In this document: piece by piece, positions 54,932-63,847 of the stretch | How the letters are laid out: the number at the start of each line of letters is the position of its first letter | Numbering within the stretch: the stretch's first letter is position 1 | Assembly (NCBI RefSeq): GCF_015910445.1 | Contig: NZ_CP048882.1 | Span: 4,278,001-4,342,000, forward strand | Source: Streptomyces bathyalis | GTDB taxonomy: Bacteria; Actinomycetota; Actinomycetes; Streptomycetales; Streptomycetaceae | DNA: 64,000 nucleotides | Reading direction: 5' to 3' | Translations under genes and position numbers: made by a program | The notes under the pieces: generated by a model | Database searches by the model: none | The model's input: only the letters and a program-made list of their open reading frames with translations | What the model was told of the DNA's origin: nothing

Positions 54932-56230
54932 ATGCCTGCCGGACGAGCCGTGGCCGTTCGCACCCCGCGCAGAGCGCCCCGCCGACTCGCCCCGTACGCG
55001 CGGCTGTTCGCTGTTCCGGGAACTCGCGCCTTCACCGCGGGGAACCTGCTTGCCCGGCTCCCCATGGGGATGTTCGGTGTTTCCGCGGTCATCATGATCG
55101 CGAGCGCGCGCGACTCGTATGCGCTGGCAGGTGCCGTGACAGCAACGGGACTGGCTGCCACGGGTGTTGTGGGTCCGTTGACGGCCCGGCTGATCGACCG
55201 GCACGGGCAGGCGCGGGTCGCGCTGCCCGCGACACTCGTCGCAGTGGCGGGAGCGGTGTCGCTGACCGCATGCATGCGGTTCGGTGCGCCGGACTGGACG
55301 CTCTTCGCCTCGTACGCGGCAACTGCCACCACACCGAACACCGGTGGCATGTCGCGGGCCCGTTGGGCGCATCTCTTCCGTCGGGATCCCGCCGCCCGGC
55401 ACACCGCGAACTCCTTCGAGCAGGCCGCCGACGAGCTGTGCTTCATGTCGGGCCCACCCCTTGCCGCACTGCTGTGCACCCAGCTCTTCCCGGAATCAGG
55501 AACGTTGGCCGGAGCGGTACTTCTGCTCCTGGGGATGCTCATCTTCACAGGGCAACGCGGCACCGAGCCCCCGGTGGCGCCCCGGAAACCCGGCCTCGCC
55601 GCTTCGCCTCTGCGACTGCGCGCACTGACACCGTTGCTGGTGACATTTCTGTGCACCGGAGCCGTGTTCGGCGCGTTGGAGGTCGCGACGATCGCATTCG
55701 CCGACGAGCGCGGGCAGCAAGCGGCAGCGGGGGCGGTGCTCGCCTGCCAGGCACTGGGGTCGGCCGCGGCCGGCCTGCTCGTCGGCACACTCAGGGTGCC
55801 CACCACACCGCTCATCCGCCGCTTCACGCTGTGCGTCGCTGTGATGGCAGTCCTGGCATGGCTGCCACTCACCGCCGCGGCGACCGGGAGCCTGCCGCTC
55901 CTCGCAGTGGCGCTGCTCGTCGCCGGCATGGGCACCGCGCCGACGATGGTGACGGGCATGACGCTGATCCAGGAGACCGTCCCGGCAGCACGGTTGAACG
56001 AGGGCATGACGTATGCCGTGACCGCCCTTCTGACCGGCGTCGCCACCGGGTCGGCAGCCGGGGGCCGGGTGGCCGACCACGCCCGGCACCTCGACTGGCC
56101 CGTCACGTTCACAGTGCCGACCGCGGCCGCGCTGCTCGCCGCGGCCGCGGCCTCTTCGACGTTCGTCCTGTCCATGTGGCGGGGGCGGACGCGGCTCAGC
56201 GGTCAGGTACAGCAACGCCGCGGGCCGTGA
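54932..56230 (+). CDS. MFS transporter (start uncertain)
   Basis: A 12-helix-type permease of about 432 residues. The first helix begins near A-R-L-F-A-V-P-G-T-R-A-F-T-A-G-N-L-L-A-R-L-P-M. The loop 2-3 region is L-I-D-R-H-G-Q-A-R, a weak form of the MFS motif. The second half begins after R-L-R-A-L-T-P-L-L-V-T-F. The group is common in Streptomyces next to unrelated genes and is usually guessed to export small molecules. Upstream in-frame ATGs at 54824, 54884 and elsewhere exist but add Arg/His-rich sequence, so a start between 54932 and the first helix is preferred. Its 3' end overlaps a convergent pseudogene. Confidence 0.8.
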   Translation: MPAGRAVAVRTPRRAPRRLAPYARLFAVPGTRAFTAGNLLARLPMGMFGVSAVIMIASARDSYALAGAVTATGLAATGVVGPLTARLIDRHGQARVALPATLVAVAGAVSLTACMRFGAPDWTLFASYAATATTPNTGGMSRARWAHLFRRDPAARHTANSFEQAADELCFMSGPPLAALLCTQLFPESGTLAGAVLLLLGMLIFTGQRGTEPPVAPRKPGLAASPLRLRALTPLLVTFLCTGAVFGALEVATIAFADERGQQAAAGAVLACQALGSAAAGLLVGTLRVPTTPLIRRFTLCVAVMAVLAWLPLTAAATGSLPLLAVALLVAGMGTAPTMVTGMTLIQETVPAARLNEGMTYAVTALLTGVATGSAAGGRVADHARHLDWPVTFTVPTAAALLAAAAASSTFVLSMWRGRTRLSGQVQQRRGP

Positions 56231-56475
56231 CCTCCGCCGCGCCTCGGCCCTCCGAGGGGCTTGAACGCGGCCCAGGCCCGCGCCACTTCTCGCCGGAGAA
56301 GTGCTCCCACGCCGACTGGCGGGTGGTTCCGAGAGCTTCGCCGGTCCTGGCTCAGGAGACGCCGCGGCGGCGCAGTTCCTGAACCCACGAGTGGAGGTCC
56401 GCCTCCGCCTGGTCGATGTGTGCGGCGACGCGCGGGATGTGGCTGAGCATCTCCCCGTCCGTCAGGGCGTGCCAA
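56196..56475 (-). pseudogene. Small HTH-like protein gene interrupted by an in-frame TGA
   Basis: The minus strand reads H-A-L-T-D-G-E-M-L-S-H-I-P-R-V-A-A-H-I and Q-E-L-R-R-R-G-V-S, then TGA (56352-56354). The same frame then continues T-G-E-A-L-G-T-T-R-Q-S-A-W-E-H-F-S-G-E-K to a stop at 56196. Related small actinobacterial proteins have Trp where the TGA is (G-V-S-W), so TGG to TGA is the likely lesion. The motif resembles a short helix-turn-helix. No start codon lies between it and the end of the GT39 gene, so its 5' end is also lost. Confidence 0.65.
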
Positions 56476-58632
56476 TTACAAGGGCTGCCTCCGGTCGTTG
56501 TCCGACTTCTGCTTCTTCTCCGTCAGGTCGTAGAGGGTGGTCCGGCCGGACTTCTCCTTGGCGAAGTGCTTCTCGACCCAGTCAGAGATCTCGGTGGAGT
56601 TGCCCTGCCGGCCGCCCGGACCGCCCGGACCGCCGCTGATGAAGTAGTGGATCTCGCCTGCTTCCACGTACTTCTTGAACTGGGCCAGTGTGGGAGCCGG
56701 GTCGGTGCCGTTGAAGCCTCCGATGGACATCACCGGCTGTTCGGCGGCCAGTTGGTAACTCGCACCGTTCATCGCGCCGATGGTGGCGGCCACCCAGGTG
56801 TAGTCGGCGGCGTCCTCGGTGAGCTTCGCCTTGGTGGCCCTGCCGACCTGCTGCCCGTCGAGCAGTCCGCCCATGCCGCCCCGGGGCATCCGCTCCGGGT
56901 TCCTGCCATCGAGGGTCCGGCCGGGCAGGCCGTCGTCCGGCTTGCCACCCTGCCCGGGACGGCCGGATCCGCCGACGGCACCGGGCGGGAACTGCTCGAT
57001 GGGGCCTGCCTGTTGGCCTCCGCCGGCCGCCGGACCGGGGAAGCTCCCGCGACCCTCCCCGCCCCCCGGCCCGGCGACGCGGGCTCCGCCGGGTCCGCCG
57101 AGGCGTGCCGACGCGGGCCCGGCCGTCACGATGGCTCCGGAGTGCGGGGTGTGGACGGTGCTCAGCGTGTACGCCAGGGGCCCTGCAAGCGACGCCGCCA
57201 GGCCCAGCCCGGCGATGACTGCCACGACGGTCTTCCCCGCGACCCGCTTCGGCAGCACCGCCGTTGCCAGGATGCCGAGCGCGGCTGCCGTTCCCCCGGC
57301 GAGGACCGCCCACTTGAGCCACGGCAGCCAGTCAGCAGCCCGGTCGAGCAGGACGTACGACCACGCAGCTGTCACTGCCACCGCGCCTGCCAGTGTCACG
57401 GTGGCGGCACGCCGCGCACGGCTCTGCCACAGCATGACCGTCCCGATGGCCACGACTGCGGCGACGTACGGGGCGAGCGCAACGGTGTAGTACTCGTGGA
57501 AGATCCCCGACATCAGGCTGAAGACCGCAACGGTCATCAGGAGCGAGCCGCCCCATGCCAGAAGTGCCGCACGCCGCATGTCGGTTCGTGCGGCCCGGCG
57601 AGTCAGCACCAGCCCCGCGACGAGGAGGAGAAGGGCCGCGGGCAGCAGCCAGGAGATCTGCCCCCCGACCGTCTGGTTGAACATCCGTCCGACGCCGCTC
57701 TCGCCGAACATGCCGCCGCCCGGACCACCACCCGGACCGCCGGATCCTCCGCCGCGTCCCGCCCCCGGCCCGACGCTTCCGACCTCGTTGCCGGTGATAC
57801 GGCCCAACCCGTTGTAGCCGAGAGTCAGTTCGAGAAAGCTGTTGTTCTGCGAGCCCCCCACGTACGGGCGGGAGCCTGCCGGCCACAGCTCGACGAGGGC
57901 GACCCACCAGCCGCAGCTCGCCAGCATCGCCAGCCCGGCGAGCAGCAGCCGCCCGGCGCGGCGCGGCAGCGACGGCTGTGCGCAGACCAGATAGACCAGG
58001 GCCAGCGGCGGAACGATCAGCCAGGCCTGAAGTGTCTTGACGAGAAATCCCAGTCCCAGAGCGGCGCCGCACAGGAGCAGCCACCTCATGCGGGTGTCCT
58101 CGACGGCACGCAGCAGGCAGTACACCGCGCACACCGACAGCAAACACAGCAGGGCGTCCGGGTTGTTGAACCGGAACATCAGCGCCGCGACGGGTGTCAG
58201 TGCCGTCAGTCCGCCCGTCAGCAGGCCCGCCGCCGGCCCGAACCAGCGCCGTACGGACGCGTGGAGGACGGCGACGGTGGCGACGCCTGCCAGCGCTTGC
58301 GGTACCAGGATCTGCCAGGTGCCCAGCCCGAACAGCCGCACGGACAGCGCCATCGGCCACAGTGCGGCGGGCGGCTTGTCGACCGTGATCACGTTGCCGG
58401 AGTCGAGCGAGCCGAAGAGGAACGCCTTCCAGCTCTCGCTGCCCGCCTGGGCGGCCGCGGAGTAAAAGGAGTTGGCGTAGCCCGAGGCGCCCAGCCCGTA
58501 CAGGAAGAGGACCGCCGTGACGGCGAGCAGCGCCCAGTAGGCGGGTCGTTCCCATCGGGGACGTGCGGCGCGGGCGTTCGTTCGCGCGGCGAGGCGGGTG
58601 GTGGGGACGAGGGAGCGGGCGAGGCCGGTCAT
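56476..58632 (-). CDS. GT39-family membrane glycosyltransferase (YkcB-like)
   Basis: A 718-residue polytopic membrane protein. The N-terminal half has the ArnT/PMT-like fold with the YkcB signature L-G-A-S-G-Y-A-N-S-F-Y-S-A-A and a first-loop acidic site around D-K-P-P-A-A-L-W-P. About 10-12 hydrophobic helices follow. A Gly-rich loop lies near 295-325, and a long outside Gly/Pro-rich linker (about 520-600) leads to a C-terminal domain (G-G-F-N-G-T-D-P-A-P-T). It should transfer a sugar from a polyprenyl-phosphate carrier to an envelope acceptor. Its ATG overlaps the stop of the GT2-GtrA gene (ATGA), which likely makes that donor. Confidence 0.88.
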   Translation of the reverse strand: MTGLARSLVPTTRLAARTNARAARPRWERPAYWALLAVTAVLFLYGLGASGYANSFYSAAAQAGSESWKAFLFGSLDSGNVITVDKPPAALWPMALSVRLFGLGTWQILVPQALAGVATVAVLHASVRRWFGPAAGLLTGGLTALTPVAALMFRFNNPDALLCLLSVCAVYCLLRAVEDTRMRWLLLCGAALGLGFLVKTLQAWLIVPPLALVYLVCAQPSLPRRAGRLLLAGLAMLASCGWWVALVELWPAGSRPYVGGSQNNSFLELTLGYNGLGRITGNEVGSVGPGAGRGGGSGGPGGGPGGGMFGESGVGRMFNQTVGGQISWLLPAALLLLVAGLVLTRRAARTDMRRAALLAWGGSLLMTVAVFSLMSGIFHEYYTVALAPYVAAVVAIGTVMLWQSRARRAATVTLAGAVAVTAAWSYVLLDRAADWLPWLKWAVLAGGTAAALGILATAVLPKRVAGKTVVAVIAGLGLAASLAGPLAYTLSTVHTPHSGAIVTAGPASARLGGPGGARVAGPGGGEGRGSFPGPAAGGGQQAGPIEQFPPGAVGGSGRPGQGGKPDDGLPGRTLDGRNPERMPRGGMGGLLDGQQVGRATKAKLTEDAADYTWVAATIGAMNGASYQLAAEQPVMSIGGFNGTDPAPTLAQFKKYVEAGEIHYFISGGPGGPGGRQGNSTEISDWVEKHFAKEKSGRTTLYDLTEKKQKSDNDRRQPL

Positions 58633-60110
58633 GCGGAGGTCCGTTCCGTGAAGGTGTCGTGGTCGCCGCGGGTGTCGCCGTGCGCGCCCCAGGCGTTCAG
58701 GGCGGCTTCACCGGCTTCACCGGCTTCACCGGCTTCACCGGCTCCACCGGCTCCACCGGCTTCTCCGGGTTGTCCGGCTCGACCGGCTTCAACTGGCCGG
58801 TCGTCGTGGGCTCTTCCGCCGTCCTCCTCGGCTCTGACCTCCGGGGACTCACCGGCGAAGACCCAGGTGCGGAAGAGCAGGAAGCGCAGCAGTGTCGCGG
58901 CCAGGTTGGCGACGATCAGGACCGTGAGCTCCGTGCTGCGCGACGGGTGCGCGTCCGCGGTCTCCAGCGCGGCGAGCGAGCCGCTGGTGAGCGCCAGTCC
59001 GATCCCGAAGACCAGCAGGCCCTGCGCGTGGCTGCGTACGAGGCCCGCCCGTCCGCGGACCCGGAAGGTGTGACGGCGGTTGGCGGCCGTGTTGCCGAGC
59101 GCGGTGAGCAGCAGCGCAAGGGCGTTGGCGTACTGCGGTCCCACTCCGAGGCGCAGCAGCGAGTAGAGCGCCAGATAGGCGAGGGTGCTGACGGCGCCGA
59201 CGACGCAGAAGCTCGCCAGTTGGCGGACGAGTCCGTTCGGGACTCCTCGCAGCGCGCGGTCCCGCGGATCGTCCCCGAAGGGGCGCCGGAGGCGTCCGAG
59301 CGGCAGTGCGCCGGTGGCCAGTCCGCGTCCCACGCGCCATACGCCACGCATGTCGGCGAGGGCCGTGCGGAAGAGCTCGACCCGGCTGTCCGGGTCGTCG
59401 ACCCAGTCGACCGGCACCTCGTGGATCCGCAGTCCGGCACGCTCGGCGAGCACGAGCAGCTCGGTGTCGAAGAACCAGCCCGTGTCCTGAACGAGCGGCA
59501 GCAGCCGGTCCGCCACATCTCCGCGGACGGCCTTGAAGCCGCACTGCGCGTCGGAGAAGCGGGCCGAGAGCGAGCCGCGGAGGATCAGGTTGTACGCGCG
59601 GGAGATCAGCTCCCTCTTCGGGCCGCGCACCACCCGGGCGCCCCCTGCCAGCCGGGTCCCTATGGCGATGTCGGAGTGTCCCGAGATCAGCGGCGCGACG
59701 AGGGGGAGGAGGGCGTTGAGGTCGGTGGAGAGATCCACGTCCAGGTATGTGCGCACCGGCGCGTCCGAACGGCTCCACACCACGTGCAGGGCGCGGCCGC
59801 GTCCCTTCTCCTCCAGGCGTACGGCGACGACACCGCTCAGTTCGAGCGCGAGCCGGGTGGCGATCCGCTGTGTCCCGTCGGTGCTGGCGTTGTCGGCGAT
59901 GGTGATGCGGAAGCCGTACGGGAAGTGGCTGTCGAGGTAGCCGTGCAGGCGCCGGACCGAACTCTCAAGGGTGCGCTCCTCGTTGTGCACGGGCACGACC
60001 ACGTCGAGCACCGTCGGGGCGGTCTCGTTCCGTGGCTCCGGCAGCGCCAGCGGGCTACGGACGGGCAGGCGCTCTGTGGAGGGCTCTGCCGCTGGGGTGT
60101 GTGTTCGCAT
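58629..60110 (-). CDS. Polyprenyl-phosphate glycosyltransferase (GT2) fused to GtrA membrane domain
   Basis: A 493-residue fusion. The GT2 domain (about 33-275) has V-D-V-V-V-P-V-H-N-E-E-R, D-N-A-S-T-D-G-T, and Y-L-D-V-D-L-S-T-D-L for metal/nucleotide binding. The GtrA part (about 290-415) has four helices starting Q-L-A-S-F-C-V-V-G-A-V-S-T. It would load a sugar on undecaprenyl phosphate and help flip it for the coupled GT39 enzyme. The C-terminus is a repeat tail of G-E-A / G-G-A triplets made by 9-bp DNA repeats. ATG at 60108-60110. Confidence 0.9.
   Translation of the reverse strand: MRTHTPAAEPSTERLPVRSPLALPEPRNETAPTVLDVVVPVHNEERTLESSVRRLHGYLDSHFPYGFRITIADNASTDGTQRIATRLALELSGVVAVRLEEKGRGRALHVVWSRSDAPVRTYLDVDLSTDLNALLPLVAPLISGHSDIAIGTRLAGGARVVRGPKRELISRAYNLILRGSLSARFSDAQCGFKAVRGDVADRLLPLVQDTGWFFDTELLVLAERAGLRIHEVPVDWVDDPDSRVELFRTALADMRGVWRVGRGLATGALPLGRLRRPFGDDPRDRALRGVPNGLVRQLASFCVVGAVSTLAYLALYSLLRLGVGPQYANALALLLTALGNTAANRRHTFRVRGRAGLVRSHAQGLLVFGIGLALTSGSLAALETADAHPSRSTELTVLIVANLAATLLRFLLFRTWVFAGESPEVRAEEDGGRAHDDRPVEAGRAGQPGEAGGAGGAGEAGEAGEAGEAALNAWGAHGDTRGDHDTFTERTSA
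58704..58766. repeat. 9-bp minisatellite in the GT2-GtrA C-terminal tail
   Basis: Seven head-to-tail 9-bp units: four identical GGCTTCACC, two GGCTCCACC and one GGCTTCTCC. In the gene's sense they encode G-E-A and G-G-A triplets. Unit number could vary between strains without breaking the frame. Confidence 0.9.
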
Positions 60111-60204
60111 GCCCGGAACAGTCGTCGGCCGCCCTGTCAGGACCGTGTGCCGAGCCTGTGCGCCGGCTGTGAATCGGAAGGTGTGCAGGCCGGAGGCGGT
60201 CCGG

Positions 60205-60248
60205 CCGTCCTGAACGCTGCCTCAGTGCCGTCCTGAACGCTGCCTCAG
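60205..60248. repeat. Tandem duplication across the stop of the GNAT gene
   Basis: A 21-bp sequence (CCGTCCTGAACGCTGCCTCA plus G) occurs at 60205-60225 and 60228-60248 (period 23). The second copy includes the stop codon of the minus-strand acetyltransferase gene (60245-60247). Confidence 0.85.
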
Positions 60249-60781
60249 GGAAGGAAGCGCTGCATCCACAGCGAGCTGATGTACTGCCCGTGCTTCACCG
60301 CGTACTCGCGGAAGACGCCCACGTCCGTGAAGCCGAACTTACGGTGCAGTGCGATCGATGCGTCATTGGGCAGGGCGATGCCTGAGACGACGACGTGGAC
60401 CGGCTCGCCGGCGAGACTGTCGAACAGCGCGCTGTAGAGCATGGTTCCGATGCCCCGGCTCCGGGCGGCGGCGTTGAGCGCGATGCTCACCTCGACGGTC
60501 TCCCGGAAGGCTTCGTGGGCCCTGTACGGCTGGGTGCAGGCGTAGCCCAGGACCTTGTCGCCGTCTCTCGCGACGAACGCGCGGTAGGGGCCCGTCGGGG
60601 CGAAGTGCCGGAACCAGTCCCGCCGTTCGGCCACGGTGATCGGGCGGGTGTCGAAGGTGGCGATCGAATTCTCGGCCGTGAAGTTCATGATGCCGACGAT
60701 GGTGGGAAGGTCGTCCTCCGTCGCCGGCCGGATCACGATGCCGCCGAAGGACGACGAGCCGGCGTCACTTCTGCGGCCCAT
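60245..60781 (-). CDS. GNAT N-acetyltransferase, phosphinothricin-acetyltransferase-like
   Basis: A 178-residue acetyltransferase. The core starts I-V-I-R-P-A-T-E-D-D-L-P. T-F-D-T-R-P-I-T-V-A-E-R-R-D-W-F and the acetyl-CoA loop A-R-S-R-G-I-G-T-M-L resemble the Pat/Bar branch, whose members acetylate small amines, including methionine derivatives. The actual substrate is unknown. The start region overlaps the last 17 bp of the histidine-kinase gene, so the gene belongs to the same minus-strand transcript. ATG 60779-60781 is annotated; the first ~13 residues are not part of the fold and a later start is possible. Confidence 0.85.
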   Translation of the reverse strand: MGRRSDAGSSSFGGIVIRPATEDDLPTIVGIMNFTAENSIATFDTRPITVAERRDWFRHFAPTGPYRAFVARDGDKVLGYACTQPYRAHEAFRETVEVSIALNAAARSRGIGTMLYSALFDSLAGEPVHVVVSGIALPNDASIALHRKFGFTDVGVFREYAVKHGQYISSLWMQRFLP

Positions 60782-62711
60782 GACCGGACTCCTTCGTCTC
60801 CTGGTCAGGAAGACCCGCCCACGGCACGGGAGTTGGTGCGGGTCGTGCTGTTTCCGCTGCCAGGGTAGGCGCAGCCGCGTGGCCGTTGTCTCCGGCCGCC
60901 GAGGCGGAAGCCGGGGCTGCCGCGTCGTCGCCGGCGCCCTCGTCGTCCACGTCGTCCACGTCGTCCACGTCGTCCACGTCGTCCACGTCGTCAGTGGTGG
61001 GCCGGGGGCCCGGCACGCCGTCCGTGGCCTCGTCGCTGCCCGCGCGATCCGCAGGTGGTGTCCGGTACGCCATGGCCGCCGCGGGGAGCCGTACGGCGAA
61101 GACCGTACGTCCCGGCCCGCTCGCCACGGTCACCCGGCCGTGGTGCGCGGTGACGACGGCTTCCACGATGGCCAGACCGAGTCCTGTGCTTCCGTGGGCA
61201 CGCGAGCGCGTGGCGTCGCCGCGCGCGAACCGCTCGAAGATGTGCGGCAGTACGTCCGGCGCAATGCCCGGTCCGTCGTCCTCGACCTCCACGACGACCT
61301 CGCCGCGGGCGGGCACGGGCCGCACGCGCGCGGTGACCGTCGAACCGGCGGGCGTGTGCGTACGGGCGTTGGCGAGCAGGTTGATCAGGACCTGCTGCAA
61401 CCGCTCGGCGTCGCCGTGCACTTCGACGGGTTCGGCGGGCAGTTCGAGCCGCCACACGTGGTGCGGCCCGGCCACGCGTGCGTCGCTGACCGCGTCGACG
61501 ACGAGCGAGGACAGGCCCACGCCCGTGCGCTCCAGCGGTCTCCCCGCGTCCAGCCGGGCGAGCAGGAGCAGGTCCTCCACGAGGTCCGACATCCGTGTCG
61601 CCTCCGACTCGATCCGCTCGAGTGCGTGCCGGGTGCTCGGCAGGCCGTCGGCGGCCGGCGGGCCCGACCCGGCAGGCAGGGCGCCGGCTTGGGGCCGGTC
61701 CCCGCTGCTGCTTCCGTGCGAGCCTGCACGTTCTTGCCCGTCGGCGTCCGGGGCGGCGGTGCTGTCCGTGCCCGCGGAGACCCGCCGGGTCAGCTCCGCG
61801 TAGCCGCGGATGGAGGCCAGCGGAGTGCGCAGTTCGTGGCTGGCGTCCGCGACGAACCTGCGGAGCCGCATCTCGCTCTGCTGCCGGGCCTCCAGGGCCG
61901 AACTGACGTGTCCGAGCAGCTTGTTGAGCGCGGCGCCGACCTGCCCCGCCTCGGTGCGGGAGTCCGTGTCGCGCTCCGAGACCCGGTGCGGCAGCGTCAC
62001 GACGCCGCTGTGCAGGGGCAGTTCGGTGACGTGGGTCGCGGTGGCGGCGACGCGGCGCAGAGGGCGCAGCGCGATGCGCACCATCGCCGCGCCCGCGAGG
62101 CCCGCGGCGATCAGGCCGGCGGCCGATACGCAGATCTCGACCACGACGAGGGTCCTCAGCGTCGACTGGACGCCGCTCATCGGCAGGCCTAGCAGCAGTC
62201 CGTCCACCTGGCCGCCCAGCTCTTCCGGCAGCCCGCCGGACTGGACGCGGTAGTCGCCCAGGCCCGGCAGTGACACCGTGTGCGGACGGCCGTCGCGCGG
62301 CACATCGTCGAGCGCCGCGCGCTGGTCGGCCGTCAGCCTGGTGAGCCGGTCCAACTGGTCGGTGCCGGGGCCGCCGCCGGGGTCCGTGCTTCGCGCGGCG
62401 CTGGTGAGCCGGCCGTCGTCGCTCGTGCGAGCCCCGACGGTGCCGATGGGCTGTCCGGGGATGGCGACGAACCGTACGTCGTCAGGTTGCGGGAGGGCGG
62501 CGCCCGGGGGCCCGTACGAACGCTGCACCGAAGCACGCAGTTCGTCGTCAAGACGCGATTCGAGCGAGGAGTTGACGGCGACGGCGGTGACCGTGCCGAT
62601 CACCGCGCACACGACGGCGATCAGCGTCACGGCGGCGACGACGAGCTGAGTGCGCAGCGACCAGCGCCCGGACGTCCCGGCCGGACGTCGCGACGGCTGC
62701 CGCCGTATCAC
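60765..62711 (-). CDS. Membrane sensor histidine kinase
   Basis: A 648-residue kinase. Two membrane helices (about 22-47 and 186-212) enclose an extracellular domain of about 140 residues. A HAMP linker follows. HisKA carries H292 in D-A-S-H-E-L-R-T-P-L-A. After a long Gly/Ala/Asp-rich insert (about 310-365) come N-L-L-A-N-A-R-T-H-T, D-D-G-P-G-I-A and S-T-G-L-G-L-A-I-V. This resembles the TrcS/TcrY group. The C-terminal tail (about 560-648) includes D-D-V repeats encoded by a 9-bp minisatellite. GTG 62711 overlaps the regulator stop (GTGA). The regulator gene is transcribed first. Confidence 0.93.
   Translation of the reverse strand: MIRRQPSRRPAGTSGRWSLRTQLVVAAVTLIAVVCAVIGTVTAVAVNSSLESRLDDELRASVQRSYGPPGAALPQPDDVRFVAIPGQPIGTVGARTSDDGRLTSAARSTDPGGGPGTDQLDRLTRLTADQRAALDDVPRDGRPHTVSLPGLGDYRVQSGGLPEELGGQVDGLLLGLPMSGVQSTLRTLVVVEICVSAAGLIAAGLAGAAMVRIALRPLRRVAATATHVTELPLHSGVVTLPHRVSERDTDSRTEAGQVGAALNKLLGHVSSALEARQQSEMRLRRFVADASHELRTPLASIRGYAELTRRVSAGTDSTAAPDADGQERAGSHGSSSGDRPQAGALPAGSGPPAADGLPSTRHALERIESEATRMSDLVEDLLLLARLDAGRPLERTGVGLSSLVVDAVSDARVAGPHHVWRLELPAEPVEVHGDAERLQQVLINLLANARTHTPAGSTVTARVRPVPARGEVVVEVEDDGPGIAPDVLPHIFERFARGDATRSRAHGSTGLGLAIVEAVVTAHHGRVTVASGPGRTVFAVRLPAAAMAYRTPPADRAGSDEATDGVPGPRPTTDDVDDVDDVDDVDDVDDEGAGDDAAAPASASAAGDNGHAAAPTLAAETARPAPTPVPWAGLPDQETKESGHGPQK
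60942..60986. repeat. 9-bp minisatellite in the histidine-kinase C-terminal tail
   Basis: Five perfect tandem units of GTCGTCCAC, followed by a partial sixth. They encode alternating D-D-V residues in the disordered tail beyond the ATPase domain. Confidence 0.9.
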
Positions 62712-63562
62712 GGCCGTTCGCCTCCGCCGGAGCGGCCGGAGGCACCGGAGCCCCCGAAGCCGGAGCCGCCGCAGCCGACGATGTGCCGGGCGGACGCGTC
62801 CGGTTCGCCGCCGACGGGGGCTTGCGGGGCGGCACCCGGGGACTGCTCGTCGGACGGGGGCTTGATGAGATACCCCGCGCCCCGGCGGGTGTGGATCAGC
62901 GGCGTCCGTCCGGCGTCGATCTTCCGTCGCAGATACGAGATGTAGAGCTCGACGACGTTGGCCCGGCCGCCGAAGTCGTAGCTCCACACCCGGTCGAGTA
63001 TCTGCGCCTTGCTCAGCACCCGGCGCGGGTTCCGCATGAGGTAGCGCAGCAGCTCGAACTCCGTCGCGGTGAGCTGGACCTCGGTGTCTCCCCGGGTCAC
63101 TTCGTGGCTCTCCTCGTCGAGCGTGAGGTCGCCGACCTGGAGCACCGACTCCGGGCGTCCCGTGAGCGCCCCCGATCTGCGCAGCAGCCCGCGCAGCCGT
63201 GCCACGAGCTCCTCGAGCGAGAACGGTTTGGTGACGTAGTCGTCGCCGCCGGCCGTCAGTCCGGCGATGCGGTCCTCCACGGCGTCCTTGGCCGTGAGGA
63301 ACAGCACCGGGACCTCGGGCAGTTCGCGCCGCAGTCCGCCGAGCACGGTCAGTCCGTCCATGTCGGGCAGCATCACGTCGAGGACGACGGCGTCCGGCCG
63401 CCATGCCCGAGCGGTGCGCAGCGCCGAGGTGCCGTCGCCCTCCGCGCGGGTCTCCCAGCCCTCGTAGCGAAGGGCCATGGAGAGCAGATCGGCGAGCGCG
63501 TCCTCGTCGTCGACCACGAGGACCCGGGACGGGCGGCCGCAGGACGCGGCGTTGTCGTTCAT
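62708..63562 (-). CDS. OmpR-family response regulator
   Basis: A 284-residue regulator. Receiver: L-V-V-D-D-E-D-A at the start, D62 in V-L-D-V-M-L-P-D-M-D-G, L-T-A-K and T-K-P-F. A winged helix (about 145-240) has A-T-E-F-E-L-L-R-Y-L-M-R-N and G-A-G-Y-L-I-K-P. It has an extra Gly/Ser/Pro-rich tail of about 40 residues. It probably controls the operon it heads (kinase, acetyltransferase and perhaps the two glycosyltransferases), binding the 11-bp repeats 35-66 bp upstream. ATG 63560-63562 is chosen because M-N-D-N begins just before the receiver fold. Confidence 0.92.
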   Translation of the reverse strand: MNDNAASCGRPSRVLVVDDEDALADLLSMALRYEGWETRAEGDGTSALRTARAWRPDAVVLDVMLPDMDGLTVLGGLRRELPEVPVLFLTAKDAVEDRIAGLTAGGDDYVTKPFSLEELVARLRGLLRRSGALTGRPESVLQVGDLTLDEESHEVTRGDTEVQLTATEFELLRYLMRNPRRVLSKAQILDRVWSYDFGGRANVVELYISYLRRKIDAGRTPLIHTRRGAGYLIKPPSDEQSPGAAPQAPVGGEPDASARHIVGCGGSGFGGSGASGRSGGGERP

Positions 63563-63595
63563 CGGCACAGCATGTGGCTCTTTCCTGAGTACTGC

Positions 63596-63628
63596 CTGTG
63601 AGTTCGCTGTGAGAACGCTGAGAGCGCC
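63596..63628 (-). promoter_or_regulatory. Three 11-bp direct repeats upstream of the response-regulator gene
   Basis: On the plus strand CTGTGAGTTCG, CTGTGAGAACG and CTGAGAGCGCC follow one another without gaps (63596-63628). The 11-bp period is typical of OmpR-type regulator sites. They begin 34 bp upstream of the start, so autoregulation is the simplest inference. Confidence 0.55.
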
Positions 63629-63847
63629 CGCTTCGCGCCGGGGCGCCCGACCGGGTACGAGGCCCGCGTACGCGGTGGCCCTACGGGAGGTCTGGCCGTT
63701 CACCGGGACGAGGGGGCGCGGCAGCGGCCACGGTCGCGCACCGGCACCCCTTGTGGAACAGACGGCGGTCACGAGAGGTTCCGGAGGTTCCCGGTCTCTG
63801 ACGTCCCTCCGGCCGGTGGGCCGAGGTCCGGAGCCCTCGCCACACAG

